A stretch of 64,000 bases of DNA. Source: JBDTSW01 sp963807385 (GTDB lineage Bacteria; Actinomycetota; Thermoleophilia; Solirubrobacterales; 70-9). Location of the stretch: contig CAWEBQ010000002.1 of assembly GCA_963807385.1 (NCBI GenBank), positions 1 to 64,000 of the forward strand. Reading direction: 5' to 3'. Below are positions 51,075-59,195 of this stretch, piece by piece. The position numbers and the translations under genes were made by a program. The notes beneath the pieces were generated by a model that had not been told where the DNA came from, did not search any database, and saw only the letters and a list, made by a program, of their open reading frames with translations. How positions within the stretch are numbered: the first letter of the stretch is position 1; the number at the start of each line of letters is the position of its first letter.

Positions 51075-52046
51075 TCAGAGCGCCCTGTCGAGCGCCATCG
51101 CACAGAACAGCAGCGCCAGGTAGGCCAGCGAGGACAGGTAGAGGCGCAGCGCCGCGCGCTTGGAGGGGTGTGTGGCCAGGCGGGCCGCCAGGGCGACGAA
51201 GCCTCCACCCAGTACGAGGGCGCTGACCAGGTAGGCCGCGCCGAACAGTCCGGTCAGGTAGGGCAGGACGGTAAACGCCGTGAGCACCACGCTGTAGATC
51301 AGGATCTGCTTCCGCGTGGCCGCGTCTCCCTTGACGACGGGCAGCATCGGCACACCCGTGCGTGCGTAGTCGTCCTTGATCAGCAGCGACAGCGCCCAGA
51401 AGTGCGGCGGGGTCCAGAGGAAGACGATCGCGAAGGGGTAGAGCGCATCCAGCGTGAGGCCGCCCGTGGCGGCCGCCCAGCCCACCAGCGGGGGCATCGC
51501 GCCGGCGCCGCCGCCGATAACGATGTTCTGGGGCGTCAGGGGCTTCAGCCACAGCGTGTAGACGAAGACGTAGCCGAGGAGGCCGCAGAGCGCCAGAGCG
51601 GCCGACAGCGCGTTTACGGTGATCGCGAGCTGGGCCGTCGCCAGCGCGCCGAGGACGATCCCGAACACGAGGCCGTGCCAGGGCTCGATTCGGCCCGACA
51701 CGAGGGGGCGGGAGCGGGTCCGGGCCATTCGCGCGTCCCGCTCGCGGTCGAGGTAATGGTTGATCGCGCCGGCGCCGCCGGCCGCCAGGTAGCCGCCCAG
51801 CATCGTCCACAGGATCACGCCGAGCGGTGGCCCGCTGGGATCGGCGACGAACATGGTCGCCACCGTCGTCAGCAGCAGCAGCGAGATTATCCGCGGCTTC
51901 GTGAGCGAGATGTAGTCGCGGCCGGTCGCGATCAACTCGCCCACCGTCGTCCGACGCGCGGCGGTGGGCGCCCGCTCCGGTCGGCGGGCCGGAGGGGCCG
52001 GCCGCTCGACCGGGCTCCTCGTGGTTGTGGTGGTTGCGCTCTCCAT
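51075..52046 (-). CDS. ctaB: protoheme IX farnesyltransferase (heme O synthase)
   Basis: A 323-residue UbiA-family prenyltransferase with about nine helices. The first Asp-rich motif is AINHYLDRERDARMARTRSR, the second is LLIKDDYARTGVPMLP, and YISLTKPRIISLLLLTT opens the core. It converts heme B to heme O for the aa3-type oxidase. It is 20 nt after ctaA in the same operon. A hydrophilic N-terminal tail of about 35 residues is unusual but harmless. Confidence 0.95.
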   Translation of the reverse strand: MESATTTTTRSPVERPAPPARRPERAPTAARRTTVGELIATGRDYISLTKPRIISLLLLTTVATMFVADPSGPPLGVILWTMLGGYLAAGGAGAINHYLDRERDARMARTRSRPLVSGRIEPWHGLVFGIVLGALATAQLAITVNALSAALALCGLLGYVFVYTLWLKPLTPQNIVIGGGAGAMPPLVGWAAATGGLTLDALYPFAIVFLWTPPHFWALSLLIKDDYARTGVPMLPVVKGDAATRKQILIYSVVLTAFTVLPYLTGLFGAAYLVSALVLGGGFVALAARLATHPSKRAALRLYLSSLAYLALLFCAMALDRAL

Positions 52047-52066
52047 CGGCTACATCCAGGCCCCAA

Positions 52067-53068
52067 TCATGCCGTCGCGGGGGTGGTGGAGGCGGCACCG
52101 GCGCGCCGCGACGCAGGGAGCGAGGCGGGAAGGAGGGAGGCGGCGGCGAGCATCATGACGCACCACAGGGCCGTTCCGAGCATCAGGTGGGCGGCGATCA
52201 GGCCCGCGTGCTCGCCCAGCATCACGTTCGCGATGCCCAGTCCGATCTGGGCTCCGAGCACCACGGAGGCGACCCAGAAGGCGCGCATGCTCACCCCCTG
52301 GCGCAGCGCCAGGGCGGTCATTGCGAGCACGGCGATCGCGGCCAGGTACATGAAGGCGCGGTGGGTGAGGTGGATGTCCACGAGGCGATCCTCGCCAAAG
52401 GGCATGAAGCGGCCGATGCACGCTGGGAACTGCTCGCCGCAGGCAGTATGAGCGCCCAGGACGGGCTCGGAGGGTTTCCCCTCGCCCTCGGTACCGGCCA
52501 CGAGCCCACCGGCGACGATCGTCGCCAGGACCAGGACGGTCGCGATCGCCGTCATCGTGCGGAGCGAGCGCGGGGCCTGCACCTGATCGTCCTGCGGGCT
52601 CGCGGCCCGGCGCAGGCCGATCAGCAGGCCGAGCAGCAGCATCGCGAGCCCGAGGTGAGCTGCGACGAGGTACTCGTGGAGGCCCTCCTCGACGGTCAGC
52701 CCGCCGAGGCCGGCCTGGGCCAGCACCAGCACCCCTGCGGCCACCGAGCCGTAGAGGATGCCCTTGCGGTCCCGAAGCCGCCGCCAGGCGAGCACGAACA
52801 GGGCCAGGATCAGCACGCCGACCACCGTCGCGGCGATCCGGTGGGAGAACTCGATCACCGACTCCGAGGAGGCCGCCGGCAGCAGGCCGCCCTCGCAGAG
52901 CGGCCAGCCGTGGGTACCGCTGCCCTCGGGCCCGCAGCCCAGCCCGGAATCGCTGACGCGCACGATCCCGCCGATCAGGACCAGAACCAAGGTGGCGGCG
53001 ATCGTAATGCCGGCGAGCCGGCGGAACCGGCCCAGTGACTCGTCCGCTTCGGGGCGTGGACTATCCAC
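52067..53068 (-). CDS. ctaA: heme A synthase (COX15/CtaA)
   Basis: A 333-residue eight-helix protein converting heme O to heme A. The heme-binding His pairs lie in VIEFSHRIAATVVG with EYLVAAHLGLAML, and DIHLTHRAFMYLA with GLIAAHLMLGTAL. The extracellular Cys pair is CGPEGSGTHGWPLC. It lies 32 nt after the subunit I-like gene. Confidence 0.93.
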   Translation of the reverse strand: MDSPRPEADESLGRFRRLAGITIAATLVLVLIGGIVRVSDSGLGCGPEGSGTHGWPLCEGGLLPAASSESVIEFSHRIAATVVGVLILALFVLAWRRLRDRKGILYGSVAAGVLVLAQAGLGGLTVEEGLHEYLVAAHLGLAMLLLGLLIGLRRAASPQDDQVQAPRSLRTMTAIATVLVLATIVAGGLVAGTEGEGKPSEPVLGAHTACGEQFPACIGRFMPFGEDRLVDIHLTHRAFMYLAAIAVLAMTALALRQGVSMRAFWVASVVLGAQIGLGIANVMLGEHAGLIAAHLMLGTALWCVMMLAAASLLPASLPASRRAGAASTTPATA

Positions 53069-53100
53069 GCGCGCCTCCAGGGGCGACTGCGTTCATCCGC

Positions 53101-54780
53101 TCAGGATAGGGAGGCGCCGTCGCCGCCCGTGCCGCGCTGCACCGCATCTCGGATATCGAGCAGCGGCTCGCCGCTGCGCACATCGGGGACGGCGTCGAAG
53201 TTGTGCGGCGGAGGCGGGGAGAGGGTGAACCACTCGAGTGTGGAGCCGCCCCACGGGTCGTGGCTCGTCGCGCGCCCCCTGGAGTACCCGTGGGCGAGGA
53301 CGCCGAGTTCGAGCAGCGCGCCGATCACGAACATGAAGGCGGCGAGCGACGCGAACAGGTTGAGCGTCGACAGCCCGGTGTTCTCCGGGTACGTGAAGAC
53401 GTCAACCTGCTGGCCCTCGAGCCCCGCGAAGAACATCAGGAGCACGAAGGCGTTGAGGCCTATGAGCATCATCGCGAGCGCCGCCTTGGCCAAGCCCTCG
53501 CCGACGCTGCGACCGGTCATCTTCGGCAGCCAGTAGTGCAGGGCGGCGAACCCGCCGAACACCGCCCCGCCGACCAGCACGTAGAGCGTGTCACCCTGCG
53601 ACGCGGTCGTGTTCGCGAGCTGCCAGCCGACGGGGATCACGCTGTAGGCGAGCTCGCCCGCGAGCCCGAAGGACATGGCGGAGATCGCGGCCGCCGCGTA
53701 GAGCATCGGGGCTCCGATCCGCACGGTGCCGCCCCACAGAGTCCTGAGCCAGACGTAGAAGAGCGTCCCGAGCGGAACGACAAGCGCGAGCGCGACGAAC
53801 ATCGCGCCGTACTGGAAGCCCTCGGGGATCGAGGCCGAGTACATGTTCTGCATCCAGGCCAGCGGGGTCAATACGCCAACCGCGACGAGCGAGCCCGCGA
53901 CCGCCCGGTGGCTGAAGATCGGCTTGCGCGCCATGGTCGGCACGATCTCCGAGATCACGCCCGCGGCGAACAGGACGACCACCGCGTAGATCCCGGACAT
54001 GTAGATGAAGGCGAGGTGCTCATAGAGCATGGGCGAGCCACCCTCGCCGGCGTCGAAGAAGACGCCGTCGAAGTGACGGTCGACGGTGAGCATCGCGAGC
54101 GCCGCGATCATCACCGGGCCGACGATCAGGAGGACGTAGGAGATCACCGTCGCGGCCCAGCTGAACAGCGGCAACCGTCGCCACGCCATGCCCGGGGCCC
54201 GCATCCGGCGCACGGTCACGATCAGGTTCACGGCGAAGAGCACGAAGCCGGTGGTGGCTAGCCCAAGGCCCATGATCCAGTTGTCGGTTCCGCGACCGGG
54301 GCTGAAGACGGTGTCGGAGAGGGGGGCCAGTCCCAGCACGCCGCCCTCGCCGGGCGTGTAGGCGAAGCCCGCGTACAGCACCACGCCGCCGGCGATGTAG
54401 AGCCAGGCCGACAAGAGGTTCAGGCGCGGGAACGCGACCCCGCGGGCCCCGATCTGAAGCGGGACGACGTAGCCCGCGATAGCCAGCACCATCGGCACGC
54501 AGAACAGGACGGCGAAGGTGATGCCCGAGGCCGAGAGGATCCGGGCGAAGGTCTCGGGGACGATGATCGTCGAGTCGGGGACGATCAGCTGCACCCGCAT
54601 CAGGGCCCACTGGACCAGGGCGATGACGAGAAAGCTGACGGCACCGCCCAGGTAGAGGCGGGCGACTCCCTTGTGGTCACCGCTGGTGGCTCGCTCGGCC
54701 CAACCACCCCTCCCGGCGGCGGTTCCGCTGCGGGTCACGACCTCCGGCCGCGCCTCAACTGCTGTGGGCGGTGGGCTCAT
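53101..54780 (-). CDS. heme-copper oxidase subunit I homologue lacking all metal ligands
   Basis: A 559-residue, roughly twelve-helix protein aligning with CoxA over its full length: VVPLQIGARGVAFPRLNLLS, ISEIVPTMARKPIFSHRAV, HYWLPKMTGR, TLEWFTLSPPPPHNFD. Every ligand position is changed: low-spin heme His to Ser85 (LSASGITF), HPEVY to SGIYA (Ser262 to Ala266), the His-His pair to Gln311-Asn312 (WMQNMYS), and AHFHY to GDTLY (Asp397, Leu399). It cannot bind heme a, heme a3 or CuB in the usual way. No frameshift or internal stop, so it is under coding constraint. It overlaps the subunit II-like gene (ATGA). Confidence 0.85.
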   Translation of the reverse strand: MSPPPTAVEARPEVVTRSGTAAGRGGWAERATSGDHKGVARLYLGGAVSFLVIALVQWALMRVQLIVPDSTIIVPETFARILSASGITFAVLFCVPMVLAIAGYVVPLQIGARGVAFPRLNLLSAWLYIAGGVVLYAGFAYTPGEGGVLGLAPLSDTVFSPGRGTDNWIMGLGLATTGFVLFAVNLIVTVRRMRAPGMAWRRLPLFSWAATVISYVLLIVGPVMIAALAMLTVDRHFDGVFFDAGEGGSPMLYEHLAFIYMSGIYAVVVLFAAGVISEIVPTMARKPIFSHRAVAGSLVAVGVLTPLAWMQNMYSASIPEGFQYGAMFVALALVVPLGTLFYVWLRTLWGGTVRIGAPMLYAAAAISAMSFGLAGELAYSVIPVGWQLANTTASQGDTLYVLVGGAVFGGFAALHYWLPKMTGRSVGEGLAKAALAMMLIGLNAFVLLMFFAGLEGQQVDVFTYPENTGLSTLNLFASLAAFMFVIGALLELGVLAHGYSRGRATSHDPWGGSTLEWFTLSPPPPHNFDAVPDVRSGEPLLDIRDAVQRGTGGDGASLS

Positions 54781-55757
54781 GGCGCTCCGGTCTCCGTTCC
54801 CGCCTCGGCCCTGGCCTCGGCTGCAGCGGCCTCGACGACTGCGTCCTGGGCCTCGGCGAGGTCGCCGGCCAGGCCCTCCACGTACGCCTCGTACTCGGTC
54901 GGCTCGACCACGCGCACGCGGGCCGTGAGCGAGGGGTAGGAGGTTCCGTCGAAGACGGTGCCGCGGCCGTAGTAGGTACCGACCTCGTCCGCCTTGAACC
55001 AGGTCTGAGCGATGTCACCCGGGACCGCCTGAACCTGGCCGGTCAGGGCGGGGACCCACCATGAGTGGATCACGTCGGTGGAGTCGATCTCGAGCACGAT
55101 CGCCGTGTCCACGGGGACGACCAGCTCGCCGTAGGAGAAGATGCGCTTCCCGGGCGTGCCGCCCGGGTACTCGAAGCGCCACAGCCACTGCTGGGCGATC
55201 GCGTCGATCGCGAGGGGGTCGCCGGCCGCGGGCCTGAAGACACCGCCCGCGGGCTCCTCGCTAAGCGCCGCGACATCGGCCGCCTCGAGCGCCGCGCTCG
55301 ACACCCCCCGGACCGGCACCTGGGCCGTCTGCGAGGCCGCGGCGGCGAGGCCCTCGGGGCCGCTGTCCTCGACGGTTCGGGCGCTGTTGCTGATGACGAT
55401 CCCGAAGACGAATACGGCGAGCGCGAGCACCCCGAGGGTGGTCGCGACCCGGGCGATGCGCCCGCGGCCCGCGGTGACCCTGGCTGGCGCCTGGCCTCGG
55501 CGGGCCTTGAAGCGGACCAGCGCGGCGATGAGCGCGCCGTTGATTACGACCGCGACGACCACCGTCACGATGATCATCACCCAGTAGGCGGTGGTCATGT
55601 CCTCGGTGTTGGGTGAGTGCGGGGTCTCCGGCGCCAACTGGAGCGCCTGGGCGGGCCCCGCGAGCGTGAGCGCGCCCAGCACGGCGAGCGCGAAGGCGCC
55701 GCGCATCACGCGCAGGGCCACCGCCCATCTCGGGACCGTCTGTTCGCTGGGCGCCAA
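54777..55757 (-). CDS. oxidase subunit II homologue lacking the CuA site
   Basis: A 326-residue protein with a signal-like segment, two helices and a C-terminal cupredoxin fold. QQWLWRFEYPGG and STDVIHSWWVPALTGQVQAV match subunit II. The metal loop is changed: where CuA proteins have C-x3-C-x3-H-x2-M, this reads GTVFDGTSYPSL (Gly266, Asp270, Tyr274, Leu277). Only the first His remains. TTG 55757 is supported by TAGAAT 9 nt upstream, as for coxB. First gene of the operon with the subunit I homologue, ctaA and ctaB. Confidence 0.83.
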   Translation of the reverse strand: MAPSEQTVPRWAVALRVMRGAFALAVLGALTLAGPAQALQLAPETPHSPNTEDMTTAYWVMIIVTVVVAVVINGALIAALVRFKARRGQAPARVTAGRGRIARVATTLGVLALAVFVFGIVISNSARTVEDSGPEGLAAAASQTAQVPVRGVSSAALEAADVAALSEEPAGGVFRPAAGDPLAIDAIAQQWLWRFEYPGGTPGKRIFSYGELVVPVDTAIVLEIDSTDVIHSWWVPALTGQVQAVPGDIAQTWFKADEVGTYYGRGTVFDGTSYPSLTARVRVVEPTEYEAYVEGLAGDLAEAQDAVVEAAAAEARAEAGTETGAP

Positions 55758-55766
55758 GGCGCGAGC

Positions 55767-55772
55767 ATTCTA
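55767..55772 (-). promoter_or_regulatory. -10 hexamer TAGAAT of the cofactor-less oxidase/ctaAB operon
   Basis: Minus-strand TAGAAT then 9 nt then TTG 55757. Confidence 0.6.
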
Positions 55773-55835
55773 TGGGTTCCGCGGCGGTGGCCATCTCCAG
55801 GGTGAACCGCGCCGGGGAGGGCCACCGAGCCGACC

Positions 55836-55841
55836 TATACT
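55836..55841 (+). promoter_or_regulatory. -10 hexamer TATACT, leaderless start of 55853
   Basis: TATACT then 11 nt then ATG 55853; divergent from the preceding promoter. Confidence 0.6.
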
Positions 55842-55852
55842 CGCCCGCCCTT

Positions 55853-56851
55853 ATGAAGCGAGCCAAGCGTCGCCGCGCGCCCAGTCCCGCCGCCCGCACC
55901 GCCGTTCGCGCCGGAGCGCTCGCAGCGCTCGCCGCCTCGGTGGCGGTGCCGTTGGTGCGCAGGCGGTTCCGGATTCCAACCCCGGTCACGACCGCGGCCG
56001 TCATCGGCGGGCCGCTGTCGGTGGCGGTGCTGCGACCCCGGACCAACGCCCGCGACGTGGTGCTGTTCGCGCTCCAGATGTGGGGGTTCGGCGTCGCCCA
56101 CGAGCTGCCCTACGACGATCCGCAGGCGCTTCGCCGCCGGTTGCGTATCCGGTATCCGATTCGCGCCGACCTCCGCCTCGGGGGCGGCGAGCTTCCCAGC
56201 GTGCGCCTGCAGCGCGCGCTCTCGGAGCCCGGTCAGGCGTCCGGGCTCGACCGGGTGCTGTCGGCCGCGCACTGGGCGTGGTTCCTGCAGCCGCACGCCT
56301 CGCTCCTCTACGTCCTCGCCCGCGACCCCGAGCGCTTCCCGCGCGCCGCTCGCCAGATGGCGGCCACCTACGACCTCGGGTGCGCGCTCTACTTCCTCGT
56401 GCCGACCGCGCCGCCGTGGTGGGCGTCGGAGGAGGGCTACATCGCCGAGGAGGTCGCCGCGTATCGCAACGAGGCCAAGGGCGATCCCCCGGCGCTTCGG
56501 CGCCTCATGCTCGATGTCGGCGAGGAGGTCTGGGGCCCGAGGATCTGGCCAAAGCTCTACGACTCGCTGGGCGGGAACCCCTGGGCCGCGATGCCCTCGC
56601 TTCACTTCGCGACGTCGCTGATGGCAGCACTCCTCCTGGCCGAGTCGGGCCCGGTGCCGGGGGCGGTGGGGTGGGCCTACGCGCTCACCCTTGGCTTCGC
56701 TCTCGTCTACCTCGGGGAGCATTACGTGACCGATCTGATCGCGGGAGCGATGCTGGTCGCGGCCGTTCGCCGTGGCGAGCCGGTGGTCGAGCCGGTGGTC
56801 GAGCGGATCAACGCCCTGCTCCAGCGGCTCGAACGCGTCGCCACCGCCTAG
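55853..56851 (+). CDS. PAP2-superfamily membrane phosphatase/phosphotransferase
   Basis: A 332-residue membrane protein. The PAP2 motifs are AMPSLHFATSLMAALL near residue 248 and the terminal His motif LGEHYVTDLIAGAML near 285, with the first motif region around RIWPKLYD. This layout is like the inositolphosphotransferase/Aur1 branch rather than the short lipid phosphatases. It may act on polyprenyl or phospholipid head groups; the substrate is unknown. Confidence 0.8.
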   Translation: MKRAKRRRAPSPAARTAVRAGALAALAASVAVPLVRRRFRIPTPVTTAAVIGGPLSVAVLRPRTNARDVVLFALQMWGFGVAHELPYDDPQALRRRLRIRYPIRADLRLGGGELPSVRLQRALSEPGQASGLDRVLSAAHWAWFLQPHASLLYVLARDPERFPRAARQMAATYDLGCALYFLVPTAPPWWASEEGYIAEEVAAYRNEAKGDPPALRRLMLDVGEEVWGPRIWPKLYDSLGGNPWAAMPSLHFATSLMAALLLAESGPVPGAVGWAYALTLGFALVYLGEHYVTDLIAGAMLVAAVRRGEPVVEPVVERINALLQRLERVATA

Positions 56852-56887
56852 CGCGGGGAAGGCGTTCAGTCGGCCGTCCCTGACAGG

Positions 56888-58120
56888 ATGAGGGGTCGTA
56901 TGGCCGGCCCCGGCGAAGAACCTGACGTGGGGGGGCAGGTCTCGGGATCCCAGGCCGACGGTTCGGAGCCCTTGGATGACGAGGGGGAGAACGAGGAGCC
57001 CTCGTTCTTCGCCGACCCAAAGCGCCTGCTCCAGACGTTCGCGATCGTCGCCGTTGTGGTCCTCGGTATCTACCTGCTGCTGCCGAGCATCGTCGGCTTC
57101 GAGGACGCGCTCGAGAAGCTGGGGAAGGCCGACCGCATCTGGGTCGTCATTGCCCTCGGCTTCAACGTCCTCGCCTTCGCCTCGTACGTGGCCCTCTTCC
57201 GCGGCGTCGTCGGCGAGCACGTCGTGAAGCTGACCTGGAGTGAGAGCTACCAGATCACCATGGCCGGGTTGGCGGCGACCCGGCTGTTTTCGGCCGGCGG
57301 CGCGGGCGGCATCGTCCTGACGTACTGGGCGCTGCGGAGGGCAGGCATGCCCAGGCGCCAGAGCGCCACCCGCATGGTCGCCTTCCTCGTCCTCCTCTAC
57401 GCCGTCTACTTGCTCACCGTGGTCATCGACGGAATCCTGCTGCGCACTGGGGTGTTCAACGGGCCGAACCCGGCGGGGTTGACGATCGTGCCCGCCGCCA
57501 TCGCCGGCGCCGTGATCCTCGTGTTCCTTCTGATTGCCCTGGTCCCGACCGATCTCGAGCGCCGGATGCGGGCCCAGACCAGCGGCGGCATGTTCAGCGT
57601 CCTGCTCCAGCGCTTGGCCACGGTGCCCGCCTCGATCGCTGCCGGGGTCCGTACCGCGATCGACTTCGTGCGGAACCCGTCCCAAGGCGGCCTGGCAATC
57701 GCGGGCGCGATCGGCTTCTGGGCCGCGAACATTGGCATCCTCTGGGCGAGCTTCCACGCCTTCGACGTCGAGGTCCCCCTCGGGGTGGTCGTTCAAGGGT
57801 TCTTCCTGGGCATGGTTGCCAATCTCATCCCATTCGTCCCGGGCGGGGTCGGCGCGGTCGACGCCGGGCTGATCGGCACCTTCGTCCTCTTCGGGTTTCC
57901 GGGCAGCGAGGTCTTCGCCGCCGTCCTCGTCTACCGGCTGATCGCGTTCTGGCTGCCGATCCCTCCGGGTATCGTCGCCTTCTTCCAGCTTCGCCGCACG
58001 GTTGCCCGCTGGGACGAGGAGCGGGACAAGGGCGCGGTCCGGAGCGAGATCGCCGACTCGCCTCCCGGCGCAACCGCCCCGGAGCAGCGCACCATTACTT
58101 CAGAAAGTAAAGTATTATGA
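56888..58120 (+). CDS. lysylphosphatidylglycerol synthase-type (UPF0104) membrane protein
   Basis: A 410-residue protein with an acidic N-terminal tail and eight or so helices. The flippase-like LPG_synthase_TM domain shows ATRLFSAGGAGGIVLTYWAL, LIPFVPGGVGAVDAGLIGTF and VYRLIAFWLPIPPGIVAFF. The catalytic lysyltransferase domain of MprF is absent, so lipid flipping or related transport is more likely. ATG 56888 or 56900. Confidence 0.82.
   Translation: MRGRMAGPGEEPDVGGQVSGSQADGSEPLDDEGENEEPSFFADPKRLLQTFAIVAVVVLGIYLLLPSIVGFEDALEKLGKADRIWVVIALGFNVLAFASYVALFRGVVGEHVVKLTWSESYQITMAGLAATRLFSAGGAGGIVLTYWALRRAGMPRRQSATRMVAFLVLLYAVYLLTVVIDGILLRTGVFNGPNPAGLTIVPAAIAGAVILVFLLIALVPTDLERRMRAQTSGGMFSVLLQRLATVPASIAAGVRTAIDFVRNPSQGGLAIAGAIGFWAANIGILWASFHAFDVEVPLGVVVQGFFLGMVANLIPFVPGGVGAVDAGLIGTFVLFGFPGSEVFAAVLVYRLIAFWLPIPPGIVAFFQLRRTVARWDEERDKGAVRSEIADSPPGATAPEQRTITSESKVL
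58093..58115 (+). promoter_or_regulatory. AT-rich palindrome and -10-like TATTAT before trxB
   Basis: TTACTTcagaAAGTAA is a 6-bp inverted repeat with a 4-nt centre, followed shortly by TATTAT. It overlaps the end of the upstream gene and precedes trxB by about 65 nt. It stands out in this GC-rich region and could be a promoter with operator. Confidence 0.4.
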
Positions 58121-58181
58121 ACGTAGCGAAGGTCCGCCCGCCAAGACTGATGTAGTGGGCAGTCGCAACCGAGGAGCAAGG

Positions 58182-59195
58182 ATGAGCGAACAGAGAATCG
58201 AGAACGTGATCATCGTCGGGGGAGGTCCGGCCGGCTACACGGCTGCGCTCTACACCTCCCGGGCGAACCTGGAGCCGCTAGTGGTCGAGGGCTTCCAGTG
58301 GGGCGGGCAGCTGCAGAACACCACCGACGTCGAGAACTATCCGGGCTACCCCGAGGGGATCATGGGTCCGGAGATGATGCAGCAGTTCCGCGCGCAGGCC
58401 GAGCGCTTCGGAACTCGCTTCATCACGGACGACGCCAGCCGCATCGAGCTCTCCGACGGCGGCATCCACAAGGTGTACCTCGGAGACGAGGAGCACCTCG
58501 CCAAGACAGTCATCCTCGCGATGGGAGCCGAGCCGAAGCGTCTGGGCATCCCCGGCGAGCTCGAGCTCGCCGGCCGCGGCGTCTCGACCTGCGGTGTCTG
58601 CGACGGGGCGTTCTTCAAGGGCGAGAACGTGGTCGTGATCGGCGGCGGCGACTCGGCGATGGAGGACTCCATCTTCATCTCGAAGTTCGCTTCGGACCTG
58701 AAGGTGGTCCACCGCCGCGGCGAGTTCCGCGCCTCGAAGATCATGCTCGAGCGCGCCGCCGATCGCGACAACATCGGCTTCAAGACCCCGTACGTGCCCG
58801 AGGAGTTCGTGGCCGGCGAGGACGGCAAGATCGCCCATGTACGGCTGCGCAACGCCGAGACCGAGGAGACCGAGGACCTCGAGGTGGGCGGCGCGTTCAT
58901 CGCCATCGGCCACGTGCCCCGCTCCGAGCTGGTCGAGGGCGTGGTCGAGACCGACGAGAACGGCTACGTGAAGACGCGCGACGGTTCGACCCGCACGAAT
59001 CTCGGGGGCGTGTTCGCGGTCGGCGACCTGGTGGACCACACCTACCGCCAGGCGGTCACGGCCGCCGGGACGGGCTGCATGGGCGCGCTCGACGCGGAGT
59101 GGTATCTGCGCGACACCCCGCCGTCGCCGGAGGAGCACTGGCGGAAGGGCGGCGAGTCCCCCGAGGTCGCCCCGCCCGTCTCCAGCGCCTCCTAG
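58182..59195 (+). CDS. trxB: thioredoxin reductase
   Basis: A 337-residue FAD/NADPH disulphide reductase. FAD motifs are VIIVGGGPAGYTAALYTS and the C-terminal GGVFAVGDLVDHTYRQAVTA; the NADPH motif is VVVIGGGDSAMEDSIF with HRRGEFRAS. The redox centre reads STCGVCDGAFF, CGVC instead of the common CATC. The C-terminus extends about 20 residues beyond the usual end. ATG 58182 has GAGGAGCAAGG upstream. It shares the CTAG stop with the convergent LCP gene. Confidence 0.93.
   Translation: MSEQRIENVIIVGGGPAGYTAALYTSRANLEPLVVEGFQWGGQLQNTTDVENYPGYPEGIMGPEMMQQFRAQAERFGTRFITDDASRIELSDGGIHKVYLGDEEHLAKTVILAMGAEPKRLGIPGELELAGRGVSTCGVCDGAFFKGENVVVIGGGDSAMEDSIFISKFASDLKVVHRRGEFRASKIMLERAADRDNIGFKTPYVPEEFVAGEDGKIAHVRLRNAETEETEDLEVGGAFIAIGHVPRSELVEGVVETDENGYVKTRDGSTRTNLGGVFAVGDLVDHTYRQAVTAAGTGCMGALDAEWYLRDTPPSPEEHWRKGGESPEVAPPVSSAS

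Noticed and set aside
53101..55757. Interpretation of the degenerate oxidase genes as ordinary pseudogenes
   Set aside because: Both frames are full length without stops or shifts, fold motifs are retained, starts are promoter-supported, and they are coupled to ctaA/ctaB; decay would not selectively remove only the metal ligands.
55835..57796. 653-codon minus-strand frame
   Set aside because: Runs antisense through two intact plus-strand membrane protein genes; the composition is that of a GC shadow.
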